Shown here piece by piece: positions 33,187 through 44,034 of a DNA stretch of 64,000 nucleotides. The stretch is from Tilletiaria anomala UBC 951 (Eukaryota; Basidiomycota; Exobasidiomycetes; Georgefischeriales; Tilletiariaceae), in assembly GCF_000711695.1 (NCBI RefSeq), contig NW_013546926.1, positions 1 to 64,000 on the forward strand. The letters run 5' to 3'. Under the pieces are notes generated by a model. That model was not told where the DNA came from. It worked only from the letters and a program-made list of their open reading frames with translations, and ran no database searches. The position numbers and the translations under genes are program-made. Position 1 is the first letter of the stretch. Every line of letters starts with the position of its first letter.

Positions 33187-35457
33187 TTACAACCGTGAGC
33201 GAGTGCGAGTGCTAAGCTCTACGCTGGGGGCCCAGCTGCGCCGAAGCGCGTCTGCGCTACAGGTGACAAGCTCGAGTTGATCATCGCTGCTCTGGCGCTT
33301 CTCCTGCTCCTGCTGGCCAGCCTCTCGCCGCCCATCAAACACGATGCGCTTGGTGAGCTCCTGAGCGGTCAGCACAGCGTCCTGCTTGGAAGCCAACACG
33401 CGCTCGCGGACGTCCCCGAGCTCGCGCAGCGCCTCGGGTAGGCCGCCCTCTGCGCCGAGGACCCACCTGCGCGCGACCTCGACGTCGGTGCGCGCGTCGT
33501 CAGCATCATGCTCGCTACTGTGCGAAGAATTCGAAGACGAAGACGAAGAGGAAGACCACGCGGCCTGCTCGAGCAGGCCGATGCCGCACTGGACGACCCC
33601 GATGACCTCGAGCAGCGCGCGGCTCGCGTGGCCGTCGTGCACGAGCTGCGTCAGCTGGGGACTGCCGTCGTCGCTGTTGTTGCTGCTGTTGGTGAGGAAG
33701 GCGAACGCGACGGCATCGAGTGCCTTGTCGAGAGCCTGGGCGACCTGCTTGACAGTCTGCAAGCGCTCCTGCGCCGTTACCCCCGCTGCGGTGTTGAGCG
33801 CGCGTCTGGCGCTGTGGAGCCAGACGACGAGCGCGAGTCCCTTGCTCTTGACGAGGACGCGCTTGACGTCGTGGCTGAGCACGCTTGGCGTGCCCTCCCA
33901 GACGCGCTCGACGGTGGCGCTCTTGAGGACGTCGCCGAGGCCGGACTCTTGCATGTAGCCCTGGCCGCCTAGCGCCTCGATGCATTGCACGTAGCACTCG
34001 GTGGCGCGCAGAGCGCTGAACGCTTTGGCGATGGGCGTGAGGAGGCGCAGAAGGACATCCTGCTCCGGCGTCGCGCGGCGGGCCTCGGAGAGGGAGAGCA
34101 GCGCGATGGTGCCAAAGACGAGTTGCAGCAGCGCACGGTGCGTGACGTTGACGCGGGCGAGACGCTCGACGTGCATGGGTACTTCGCTAAGCAGTGTTCC
34201 GCGCGGTGCGTCGTGCGTCGCGTTGACGCGACGCCGGCCGGCGTAGTCGGTGGCGATGTTGAGCGCGTAGCTGATGGCGGCGCACGTGCCCGAGGCCGAG
34301 TAGAGGCGCGTCAGGTTAAGCACCGAGGCAATGTAGAAGACGCCGCGGCCCTCATGGCCGATCAGTTCGCCGATGGCGCCATCGAGCTCGAGCTCAGCGG
34401 TCGGGACGAGCTCAGTGCCGAGCTTCTTCTTTAGGCGATGCATGCGGATGCCGTTGTAGTCGTTGTGCGGGTTGTTGTCCGGCACAAAGCGCTGCAGGTG
34501 CGCAGGGATCGGGCGGCGGGCGGACTTGCGCAGCGGGAGGAGGAAGAGAGACAGGCCCGCGGAGCCGGCGCCTGAGGCGGACGACGAGGTGCGCGCAAGC
34601 GCGAGCGCCATGTTGCCGTCCGGACAGCTGGAGAACCATTTGAAGCCGTCGAGGAGGTAGAGGTCGCCCGGCTTGCCAGGCTGCATGGGGGCTGCCGTCG
34701 TCGCTGAAGAGGCGCTGGCCAGGCTCTCCAGACGCGTCGCCCTCGTCTCGGTCTGCGCGACGTCGGAGCCGCCGGGTTTTTCGGTCATCCACTGCCCAGC
34801 GATCCAGACGGTTTCGACGTCGCGCGACAGCAAGCGGGGCAGGTATGTGGCTTGCTGCTCGTCCGTGCCGTACAGCTCGAGCGTGCGTACGGCGCCATCC
34901 TGCATGGATGTCGGGCATACGTTGACGCGTGAGTCGGGCGCGAAAAGGTAGGTACGTGCAAATGCGTACAGACGGGCGCTGAAACCCGGTGTGGGAAGAG
35001 TCAATCAGGTCGTGGAGGGCGGGCTTTTGCGCGTACGAAAAGCAAACACTCACTATCCACCGAGGGCTTCCCTACCACCGGCGCTGTCGTACTCTTTCCT
35101 GCAGAGGTACTGCTCCTGACCCTTAGGGCCGTAGGCCTCGCCGATGAGACCGTTGGAGACGCTCCACTGCGTGAGCCTGCGCCAGCCTTCGCTGGTCTCG
35201 AGACGGTCGATCCTGCGCCCCCAGTTGTCACAGTTGACCAACACGGGGTCTGCACAGCGGCCCGGGTGGGACCAGGGGCGTGCCTGTGTGGCAACACGGA
35301 GGGAGAATGCGCTGAGGCGCTGCGAGATGTGCTGGGCGGACAGCGCTGGCGGTGCCGGTGCGAGCAGACGGCGCACGACGGCGCGAAAGGCCGGGTCGCG
35401 GGACCAGGGGTCACCGAGATCGAAGGGGCGCTGCTGGAAGCCCTGCTCGACCTTCAT
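33187..35457 (-). CDS. Acyl-CoA dehydrogenase, AidB-like
   Basis: The exons are 35457..35054 and 34978..33187 with a 75 nt intron, giving 731 residues. The opening QGFQQRPFDLGDPW resembles the N-terminus of AidB-type enzymes. FAD/acyl-CoA dehydrogenase signatures are visible: MTEKPGGSD at 199-207, the EALGGQGYMQESG block at about 469-481 and VWEGTPS at 494-500. The C-terminal 200 residues are a long extension with a Ser run and Asp/Glu-rich loops. AidB in E. coli is induced by alkylation damage and binds DNA; fungal homologues are mostly uncharacterised. No peroxisomal PTS1 is present (the C-terminus is RSRL). Family is firm; substrate is unknown. Confidence 0.9.
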
Positions 35458-35940
35458 GGCTGCTGCTGCTACATGTCTGGGGGATGTGGATGGAGGCTAT
35501 CCACCTAAGTATCCGCCCGAAATGCGGGGGAACGTATCTTATCATGTCGTTCATACACCATTACCAATAGATACTGCACACATCGCAGCTCTCCGCTGTG
35601 CGCCGCTTTTCACTCTCCATCTCCTCCATCTCCTTCCTTTATGGGGATGAATAGATTAGGGTTAAGTCGCTACACATTCATTAGGGTTGTGCACACAGGA
35701 CTGCATGGCTGGCACGGTACCATCAGAGCAACATGCTATGGTATGCCATAGCATACCATAGCAGATTCGCAGGACACACCCAGGCCACACGACAGCATGG
35801 CCCAGTGATCACGACGCAGACGACTACGGCGACGCGCATGCGCACGCGCGACCCGAGCGGCATCGCTCCCCCTTGGCGCGAGTCAACTGTCGTCGTACGC
35901 TGGGCCACCCACGCTTGTCCCCCCTCCCCTCCCACCAGCT
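35458..35940. promoter_or_regulatory. Divergent promoter region upstream of SEC6
   Basis: This 483 bp interval lies between the divergent acyl-CoA dehydrogenase gene and SEC6. It contains two TTAGGG-type boxes (35656-35664 and 35681-35688) and a perfect 12 bp inverted repeat with a 4 nt spacer (35735-35762). Both are candidate factor-binding sites, by inference only. No gene is seen. Confidence 0.5.
35735..35762. repeat. 12 bp perfect inverted repeat
   Basis: The arms GCTATGGTATGC and GCATACCATAGC are exactly complementary and flank CATA. The element sits about 180 bp before the SEC6 ATG. It could be a dimeric factor site or fold as a hairpin in RNA. Confidence 0.85.
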
Positions 35941-38837
35941 ATGACTAGCCTGTGGTCGGCGCTGCCGACGAGCATGCCTGCCTCCCTGCCGCTCTCCCTT
36001 TCCGGCTCCAGCCACAGCCACAGCGCCAAATCAAACCACCTCACCGTCGCAGTCAAGCCCCTGGCCCAGGCGTCTCCCGCCGGCGGAATCCATGGCAAGC
36101 CCAGCGGCAACGGTGACACCACACCTGTCACGAGCACCACCGCTCACCTGCCCATCTCGCCGTCCCTCGCCAGCGCCGGCGGGCTGTCGAGCATGTCGCT
36201 CGCTGCAGCCGCCACCGCACAAGCGCAAGCGTCCACGTCCAACTTTGTCGCCGAGCACCTCAAGTCGCCCGACGACCTTAGCAAGATCGTCGCGCTGCGC
36301 AAGAAGCTCCTCAAGGAGCAGGCCACCCTCGACGCCAAGCTTAAGTCCGGCGCTAAGGAGCAGCTCGAGGCGACGCGCGAGGGACTTCTCAAACTTCAGG
36401 CCACAAAGAAGGACATGGCTGGCATCCGTGAGGCGTTTGCCGAGATCGAAGCGCTCGCAGACGGCGCCGACAGCCGCGGCGCAAAGACCAAAGGGGCCGA
36501 GGCGTTCGCCATCATCACCGAGGTCTCGCAGATCCATCGCAATTTTGTCCAGACAGCAACCATGCTCCAAAAGCTCTCGGCTCTGCCGGGCCAGGTCGAC
36601 GAGCTGTCTGTTTGGCTCGAGCACGACCAGGAGGACGCCATGGGTCCAGCGACGTATCTCTTGCCCCTCCATTTCCATCTGTCCAAGCTGGAGGCCTTTC
36701 GAAACGAGACAGTCCAGACGGCACGGCGCAGTGCCGCGGCCGACGTCCAGAACCAGATCGCCGACTACTTTGCGCCGCTTGACAACCTCGTCAAGGCATT
36801 CGAAGAGCATCTCTTTGCGCTCGGCAGGAACATCATGGACCTCGCGCGAGAAGGCAGGACCAACGTCGTTGTCAAGGTCCTCAAGATCGTAGACAAGGAG
36901 AGCAAGGAGGATGAGAAGGCGGCAGCGATCCGGCTCGCCAAGAAGGCCAACCTGGAAGGCGCCTCGCGCTTCCGGTCGGTCGTGGCGAACGCGCGCGTCA
37001 TCAAACTCTACCGACCAAAGGTGCTCGGCGGCATGGAGCGCGCAGCCAAGGAGCTCTTCGAAGAGGCATGGAACCGCTTCGCCGCAGAGAACCCCATGGG
37101 CCTGCTAAACAATCTCGACTGGATCTACAAGGACCTAGAGCTGGTCAAAGAAGAGATCGCTCCGCTCTTCCCGGAGGACTACAACATCTTCCGCTGGTAC
37201 GTTAAGGCGTACCACAAGATCCTCGGCACCATGCTCAAGGACCGCATCCTCGCGACGGACCCGGAAGCGTCGTCGCTTTTGACGCTGTACCAGTTCACAA
37301 AGGAGTACGAGTCAACCATGAAGCAGGAGCTTGGCGTCGATGTAGACTGGCTCAAGCCGTCGCTGCTCGGCGGCAAGGAGCAGGAGATCATCGACGACTA
37401 CCTCTCGCTTATCATCAAGAAGATCGACGAGTGGAGCGCGAACCTCATGTCGGACGAGGTGCGCGCGTTTGTCGCACGCGAGAACCCACCGGACGAGGAC
37501 ACCGAGGGGCTGTACGGCATGCAAGGCGCCGTCATCCTCTTCCAGATGGTCAACCAGCAGATGGACCTCGCCGCCGACAGCGGGCAGGGCTCAATCCTGA
37601 CGCGCGCAATCGACCATGCGTGCAAGGCGATGGCAAATTGCCAGGCGACGTGGATGCGCGTTCTAGAGAGCGAATTCAAGAAACAGTACGAGGCCAAGAA
37701 CCCGGACGAGATCGTCGGCGGCTTGGTCGAGTACGTCATTGCGCTCGCCAATGACCAACTCAAGAGCGCCGATCACGCCGAGGCGCTGCAGAACCGCATG
37801 GAGCCACTCGTCAGCCAAAAGTACAAGGTGCAGATTAGGGAGGCCATCGACAATGCCATCAACGGCTTCCTCGACGTCAGCAAGCGCTGCACGCAAGTGC
37901 TCGTCGAGCTCGTCTTTGCCGATCTCCGCCCGGCTGTTAAGGAGCTGTTCCAGTTCCCTGCGTGAGTGGTCATTGTATTGGTTTCTGTTTCCCCTTTTCT
38001 TTCTACGTGCTCACACTCCACCTGGCTTCCATTTCCACGGATGATGGCAGCTGGTACGCTGAGGGTACTACCACGCTCATTACCGAGACGATTCGGGACT
38101 ATTCACAGGACTATGCGTCGCACCTCAACCCGAACCTGTTCGAGGTGCTGCAGGACGACATGATCGAGCGCTTCCTGCTCGCGTACATTGGATCGCTGCG
38201 CAAGTGCTCCAGGTTGCGCATGCCTGGCGCTGCGGATCGCATGCGCCAGGACACCGAGGACGTCATGACGCTCTTTACCGGCTACGGGCGCGAGGAGGAG
38301 ATGAAGGAGAAGCTAGAGGTGCTCAATCAGATGTGAGTCCGCACGCCGTGCGCTTCCTCGAATTTTGCAACGACCAGCAGCTAACGTGTGCTCAACCTTT
38401 TTTTTCCAAACAGCATCGGTCTGCTCACCGCATCGTCGACCATGGCCTTCCTGTCCTACTGGAGCTTCGCCAAGGCGCATGGCCCACAGCTCGCCTTTGT
38501 CGAGCACATCTGGCGGCAGCGGGACGACCTGGAGCGCTCCGACGTCGCGGCGATCATGGAGAGCTGCAAGCGCAAAGTCGCCGCTGAGGGTCTCACCGAG
38601 ATCCCCGAGACGGGCGCGACGATCGTCCATCGGGCCATGCAGGCGTACAGCGCTAGCGCCTCGACGGGCGGCGCGATCGGCGCCGCGTCAAGCCTGTTTG
38701 CCAACGTCGTCACCAAAGTCGGAGGGTCGATGATGGACACCGCCACCGCTGCCGGTGGATCTGGCGGCTGGCGAGGCTTGCTCGGCGGTGGCGGCAGTAG
38801 TGGTAGCGGCGCAAGTCGGATACCGCCGTCGGCGTGA
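35941..38837 (+). CDS. SEC6: Exocyst complex subunit Sec6
   Basis: The exons are 35941..37961, 38051..38332 and 38414..38837, giving 908 residues. The first 95 residues are Ser/Ala/Pro low complexity and look like an added N-terminal extension, since Sec6 is usually 750-800 residues. A coiled-coil start follows (LRKKLLKEQATLDAKLK), then the Sec6 core with YLLPLHFHLSKLEAFRNETV, GLLNNLDWIYKDLELVKE and PEDYNIFRWYVKAYHKIL. The helical-bundle C-terminus includes TETIRDYSQDYASHLNP and the LIAYIGSLRK-like segment, and ends in a Gly/Ser-rich tail. Sec6 is a rod-like exocyst subunit that tethers secretory vesicles at the plasma membrane and is essential for polar growth. Identification rests on the continuous match to the family. 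Confidence 0.93.
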
Positions 38838-39207
38838 GGGTGGAAGAAGCCACACGTGCTTCTTGCCTCTTACCTTGGTGATCACATCTTGGCATTGCTA
38901 CCTGTACTTTTATAGACTAGTCGCCTGTATTTCTACACATCCAATACCACTGTCTCTCAATCGGCTGCAGGCCTCCGGATCGTCCCTTAATCGTTGTTGG
39001 AGCCCGCCGATGATAAGCTCTTTGAGTTGTGAGGCGCGTCTCCAGCGAGCGGCCAGCCTTTTGCGAGACGCGTCTGCTCATCTCTTGTCGTGTTGTTCTC
39101 CTCGGCCATCGCTGCACATGCCATATCTCGAGACCGGCACTCCGTCCACCAAACTCGTTCTTCGAGCCGAACAAGTGGGCGAATTGGCAACCTGATCGCT
39201 GTGAAAT
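38838..39207. other. Intergenic between SEC6 and the sirtuin gene
   Basis: Tandem plus-strand genes flank this 370 bp. It presumably carries the SEC6 3' end and the sirtuin promoter. Nothing else is recognised. Confidence 0.5.
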
Positions 39208-41388
39208 ATGCCCGCCTCAGAAATTGATTCGGATGAGCTGGAGGAGCTCGAACAAGCAGCCGAGCAAGTTGGTGTCGCATTCCGTTGCTGCAGTCCCGCC
39301 ATGCAGGCAACACCTTGATTCTGACACCGTAGCTTTCATGCTTGCAGGAGGAATTGGAGGATGCTGATTTGCAAGCTCTCATCGATGAAGGTGGGCAGTC
39401 TGAGGCGCTGCGCAAGGCCAGTCGAGATGGACGCTGAGCGTGCACTTCTTGCGTTGGACAGCCGAGGCAGCTTTCCCAGAAGAACGCATCAAGGAGCTCA
39501 AACGCAGTGTGCAAGAGCTCGGAATCAGGGGCTGGGTGCAGCATCATGTCATTGGCAAAAAGTTTAATGTGACTAGCAAGTTTGGGCGCTCGATGCATGC
39601 TTTCTGATTGAAGTCATGTTGACAAAGCAAGCCATCCTCACAGATCCAACATTTCTTGATCGCCGTCGGGGTACTGCTCGTGAGCGCTGATGGCCCTCAG
39701 CTTAAATCATCAGTGGGTGCTAATGTTAACCGATGAGCAGCCAAAGGAATTGAGGGACTCCGATGTGCCAGTCGAAGCGCTCGTTCCTGTCTTGAAGGCA
39801 GTCTTAATCAGGCTGTAAGTGCTCGCTTTGTGCGATGAATAGTATCAACTGATCGTGACAGTCACCATAGCCTCCGTCAACGGGAACGTCTTGCGCAATA
39901 CAACACGCCTGACGACGCCGTCAATCTCATCAAGACAGCACGTAATATTGTTGTCCTAACGGGTGCTGGCATCTCGGTATCATGTGGGATACCTGACTTT
40001 CGAAGTCGCGATGGGATCTACGCGAGCTTAGCGGGCAAGTACGACTTGGACGAGCCAGAGAACATGTGAGCACGTCGAACAATGCTTGAAAAGAGGGATT
40101 CTGAACGTCCTTGCGCACTGACAGGTTTGACAAGGAGTACTTTATGCAACAGCCCAGTGTCTTCTTCGACTTTGCGTACGTGCAATGCCTGGCACGGGCT
40201 GCAGTACCTGGAGGTTGATGGTGGTCTTGCTGTACAGACATTCGATCTTCCCCTCAAATTTCAAGCCCTCACCCTCGCATCGCTTCATAAAGCTCCTAGA
40301 AGATAAGGAGAAGCTGCTACGCAACTATACGCAGGTGAGACTCTGGCGTGGACGACAGCGGTACACCGACGGTTGCTTATATTCCAAATCTTCATCAATT
40401 GCGGGAATCAGAACATAGACACGCTTGAGAAAGCAGCAGGTATCACCCGTGTGCTGCACTGTCACGGTTCCTTTGCGACTGCGACTTGTACGGACCCCGC
40501 CTGTCGGCACAAAGTCCAAGGATCGGAGATCAAAGATGCGATCTTTAAGCAGGATGTCCCTCAATGCCGTGTTTGCCAGAAGCGAAAGCAAGATGCTCGC
40601 TCGAAGCAAGGCAGGAGCAAAAAACAAAAGACGACCGGTGGGGCTTCTTGGAAGGACCAAGAGGATCCCGATGAAGAGGACGATGCCTTGCCTGGTCTTG
40701 GTGTGATGAAAGTAAGCGATATTTGATGGGACCATGCGCCGCTTCAAGCTCAACGTCTCTTCCACCGCAGCCTGACATAACATTCTTTGGCGAGAAACTC
40801 GACAGCTCTTTCGAGAATGCACTCAACGCCGACCGCCCACACGCGGACCTGATCATCGTCATGGGCACATCTTTGCAAGTGGCACCTGTTGCCGAGCTCC
40901 TGACCTACATGCCACACCGTATCCCCGTCATACTCATCAACAAAACGCCCATTCTGCACTTCCAGACGGACATCATGCTGCTGGGAAGCAGCGACCAGGT
41001 CGTCCAGTACCTCTGCACCAAGCTCGGATGGGAGCTGCCTAAACCGGACCCGGTCAAAGAGGCGGTCGGCGCAGACAGCGAGGCCAAGAAGCAAGAGCTT
41101 AGTCGCCATAGAGTCGCACCCGCGATCGTCGAACCTGCTCGATTTGACCAGGCGTGAGTTGCTCCCGAATTGTCGGCATGAAAGCCTAGAACTGACGCTA
41201 AAGCTTTTTGCGGCAGCTCATATATCTGGCTCTGGCCAGATGCTGAAGCAGACACTTTGCGGTGCGCAGCGCAAGCAGAATCACAAAGCGACGACAGTGA
41301 ACAAGGGGGCAACGGAGGCGAGAACCCTGATAAAGAGGAAGAGGAAGATACTACCCCAGCTGGCGGTAATATGGATGCGGCGCAATGA
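39208..41388 (+). CDS. SIR2: Sir2-family NAD-dependent deacetylase (SIRT1/Hst1 class)
   Basis: The eleven exons are 39208..39267, 39348..39390, 39462..39568, 39644..39679, 39741..39814, 39871..40065, 40125..40175, 40238..40334, 40412..40711, 40771..41153 and 41217..41388. Every junction keeps frame, giving 505 residues. The acidic N-terminus is followed by NAD-binding GAGISVSCGIPDFRS (138-152), then RNYTQNIDTLE, the catalytic His239 in HCHGS, and zinc cysteines 247, 252, 273 and 276. After them come PDITFFGE and MGTSLQVAP. The KPSPSHRFI...LL segment and overall order match SIRT1/Sir2/Hst1 rather than SIRT2 or SIRT6. Unusually, about 44 residues lie between the last zinc Cys and KPDITFFGE, containing a basic NLS-like cluster (KRKQDARSKQGRSKKQK) and an acidic patch. 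Such sirtuins deacetylate histones in silencing. Confidence 0.93.
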
Positions 41389-41497
41389 GGGCTTGGCCGA
41401 CAACGACTAGTCTCATTTGTAGAAGCTCTGCGAGGCGCCTCATAGCATATCGTCCATTTTGTACAGCCTGTGGCTCCGGCTGCATGTACACTGGCAC

Positions 41498-43633
41498 TCA
41501 GCGCTTCCCCTTGCTCCTTCCCTTTACTCCGGCCTTGCTCTTCAAGCCCATCGCGCGACCTTCAAACCCTGGTCGAGCTTTTGCGCTGCTTTTCTTCTTG
41601 CTCCCTGTGCCTTTGGTCGAGCTCGCCTTCTTTCCATTTGCACCCTTGTGCTTTGCCAGCTTTGCCTCTTTCCGCGCGGCAATGTTGTCATTGCGCTTCT
41701 TGGCGCGCGCAGCTTGCTGGTCTGCCACCTCTCTCACGCGCTCGCTCCTAGAAAGATGAGCATCGTCGAAGAAAGGTTAGCCGAGTGCGGAGAAGAGACC
41801 ACAAATTCAGAAAAGAAAATGTTTGCTCACCAGCTCGTCTTGGTCTTCTCCTTCATTTTCTCCTTCTTCTTTACTGCTTTTTTGAGCATCCGCTCGTCAT
41901 CGCGGATCTTGATTCCTTGGGTCGCCTCCATCATTTTGCTCCACTTGGCAGCGTCATCGCTGCGCATGACTCCGTCGTCCTCGGCTCCATCGTTGCCATC
42001 ATCACCTTCCGCGCTGCTCATCTCGCTCTGTCGTGCCTTGCGTTTCTCATCCTTGGCTTTGCGAGCCTCCAACACGGCGAGCGCACTTTTGGGGTCTCGC
42101 GGCAGTGCGTGCTTGCTCTTCTTCTTGCGTAAAAGAGCCTCTTCCTCGCCCTCACCTGGTCCGGCGAATGATACATTGCCGAAAGTGAATGCGCCATTGG
42201 TGTCAATGTTGAACGCGTCCAATCTCGCGGCTGCCTCGCCGTCCGCCGCCTTTGAGCTGGTGCTTGAGCGGCCATTCTCGTTGACAAGCAGTGCAGGGGC
42301 ACTGCTGCCGTTTCCGACCTGCTTGCCCGCTGCACGAGCAGCCGCACCGTTAGCATCCTTCCCCTTGACCGCACTTGCACCGGCCTCTTTCTCCGCTCGC
42401 CTGGCCTCCTTGCGCTCCCGGCGCCTTCGATCGCGCATCTCACCCCGCTGTCTGCGCCGCTCGAGGAGGAGGTCTGACTTTGCTGATAGAGTGCTATCGT
42501 TTCCTTCCTCCGCCCCACTATCGTCCCCGCCTCCATCGTTTGGCCCCAGTGCCTCAGCATTGGGGCCGTGCCGAGGTTGCCTGCGCTTCGACTGCAGCTC
42601 AGCGATGCGCTTTTGCAGCTTTACGCGAAGGTCTGTGATGGAGGCTGATGTATCTTCTGCCGGCTTGGGCAAAGAGGCTTCGTCGCCCTGCCCAGCATGT
42701 CGCTTTTTTGCCGGCGTGGAGCCATTGATGCTATCGTCCCCGCTTCGCTTTCTCGCCCGAGCAATTTGCGCTTCATGGCTGTCATCCTCATCATCGCTGT
42801 CCTCAATGTCGTTGTCGGTATCCCCCGCACCACCCACTTCCTCGTCATTATTATCGTCACCCTCGTCATCGTCATCGTCGCCTTGGCCATCATCCTGCTC
42901 AAAGTCCATGTCCAGGTCGACCATGTCCGATACGTCTGCTGCAGTTGCTTCAACCGTGGCGGATGCTGCAGCGGCTCGTTCAGCTTGGAGCTCTGGGATG
43001 GACTTTTGGTTCGCAGGGTCGAGCTGTAAAACGCGAGCTCAAGATTAACCAAATTGGTGAACCCCTTACGAAGAGAGAAACGTGGACACACCTTGGCCAT
43101 CCTGGCTTCCCTTGCCTTCTCCTTCTTGGCAGCCTTTTGTTCTTCTGCATTCAGCCTCTTCCTTTCTTTCTTGCTGAGCTGACCGTTCCCCGGTTGAGAT
43201 GCATCATCTTCTTCTTCTTCTTCGGCACCAGCAAACCCGGATTGAGGAAAGTAGTACTTGGCGGGAATGTAAGAGAGCAGCTCAAGAAACGAATCGTTAA
43301 TCGATGAGAGTGACTTCTGTTCCCGCAAAACAACCCGAATTAGAAGGGTGCAAATGAAACCCGCACACATAACGCCGTGGGTAGGCATCTCACATAGGTC
43401 TCGCCCGTTGCCGCGTCAGCGACCGATGGGCCCGCTCCATTCATCCTCTGCCCAGCAAGAAGAGTAGCACCGGCAGTTTTCGACGACGTTTCGCCTGCCT
43501 CTTTGCGCTTCCCCTTTCCCTTCACCTCTTTGTTCGATTCGTTGCGCGTGTTGCGCGGATGAGCCTTTGAGCTGGGTCGTTGAGCAATGCCCTTGGGCGA
43601 CTTGGCCTGCTGCTTTGGTGTGCTGCTGACCAT
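41498..43633 (-). CDS. RRP14: Ribosome biogenesis protein Rrp14/SURF6
   Basis: The exons are 43633..43394, 43316..43092, 43023..41831 and 41747..41498, giving 635 residues. The N-terminal domain (SSINDSFLELLSYIPAKYYF) matches the Rrp14 N-terminus. Basic and acidic stretches alternate (KKERKRL, then a run of Asp/Glu around 190-215). The C-terminal SURF6 domain has KLQKRIAELQSKRRQPRHG, SKSALAVLEARKAKDEKRKA and WSKMMEATQGIKIRDDERML, with an extremely Lys-rich end (ARAKKRNDNIAARKEAK). SURF6/Rrp14 binds RNA in the nucleolus and is needed for 60S and 40S pre-ribosome assembly. The gene is convergent with the sirtuin gene (110 bp apart) and divergent from TRM82. Confidence 0.92.
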
Positions 43634-44034
43634 GACGGCACGCTTTGCTGATGATCTGGGGATCGGACTAGCCTCTGCTGCACAATTTCAGCTCGCCGAC
43701 GCACAACAAATTATCCAGCAGTAATGACGAAGGATCCAACACCACCACAATCGCCTCTGTTGCTTAAGACAAGCATGTAGGATGTGCAAATTGCCGTCCC
43801 AATCGTCCATCTCCGAGTCCAGCAGGTTCAGTAGTCTGCGCATACTTGGAGTGATGCTTCGAAAAAAAAGATTGCGCCCCAGTTCCGTGTTCCGCGTAGC
43901 CTCAACACCTCCCCATTGCAACGTCCAATGCTGTACATCTGTCACCTCCCGCATTCCTTCACACAAGCTTTTCTTGGACCTATCGTCTGTCGCGTCGCTT
44001 ACAAGAGGAGCAGTCATCTCGCACAGCAGGAGTC
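43634..44034. promoter_or_regulatory. Divergent promoter, RRP14 / TRM82
   Basis: This 401 bp between two divergent RNA-biogenesis genes (rRNA assembly and tRNA modification) must hold both promoters, and shared control is plausible. No specific motif was identified. Confidence 0.45.

Noticed and set aside
33386-34434. Several plus-strand open frames of 150-190 codons
   Set aside because: They are antisense shadows of the GC-rich acyl-CoA dehydrogenase exon.
36031-36892. Open frames of about 260 codons on both strands inside SEC6
   Set aside because: They are out-of-frame or antisense to a clear Sec6 exon; the Arg/Ser- and Leu/Gly-rich composition is typical of shadows.
39391-39461. Reading straight on through GGQSEALRKASRDGR in the sirtuin gene
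   Set aside because: It runs into a stop; splicing at GTGGGC to GGACAG gives a 71 nt intron and restores the conserved frame.
41459-43048. 529-codon plus-strand open frame opposite RRP14
   Set aside because: It is Ser/Leu-rich and lies exactly antisense to the Lys/Asp/Glu-rich Rrp14 exons; it is a by-product of that codon composition and has no family resemblance.
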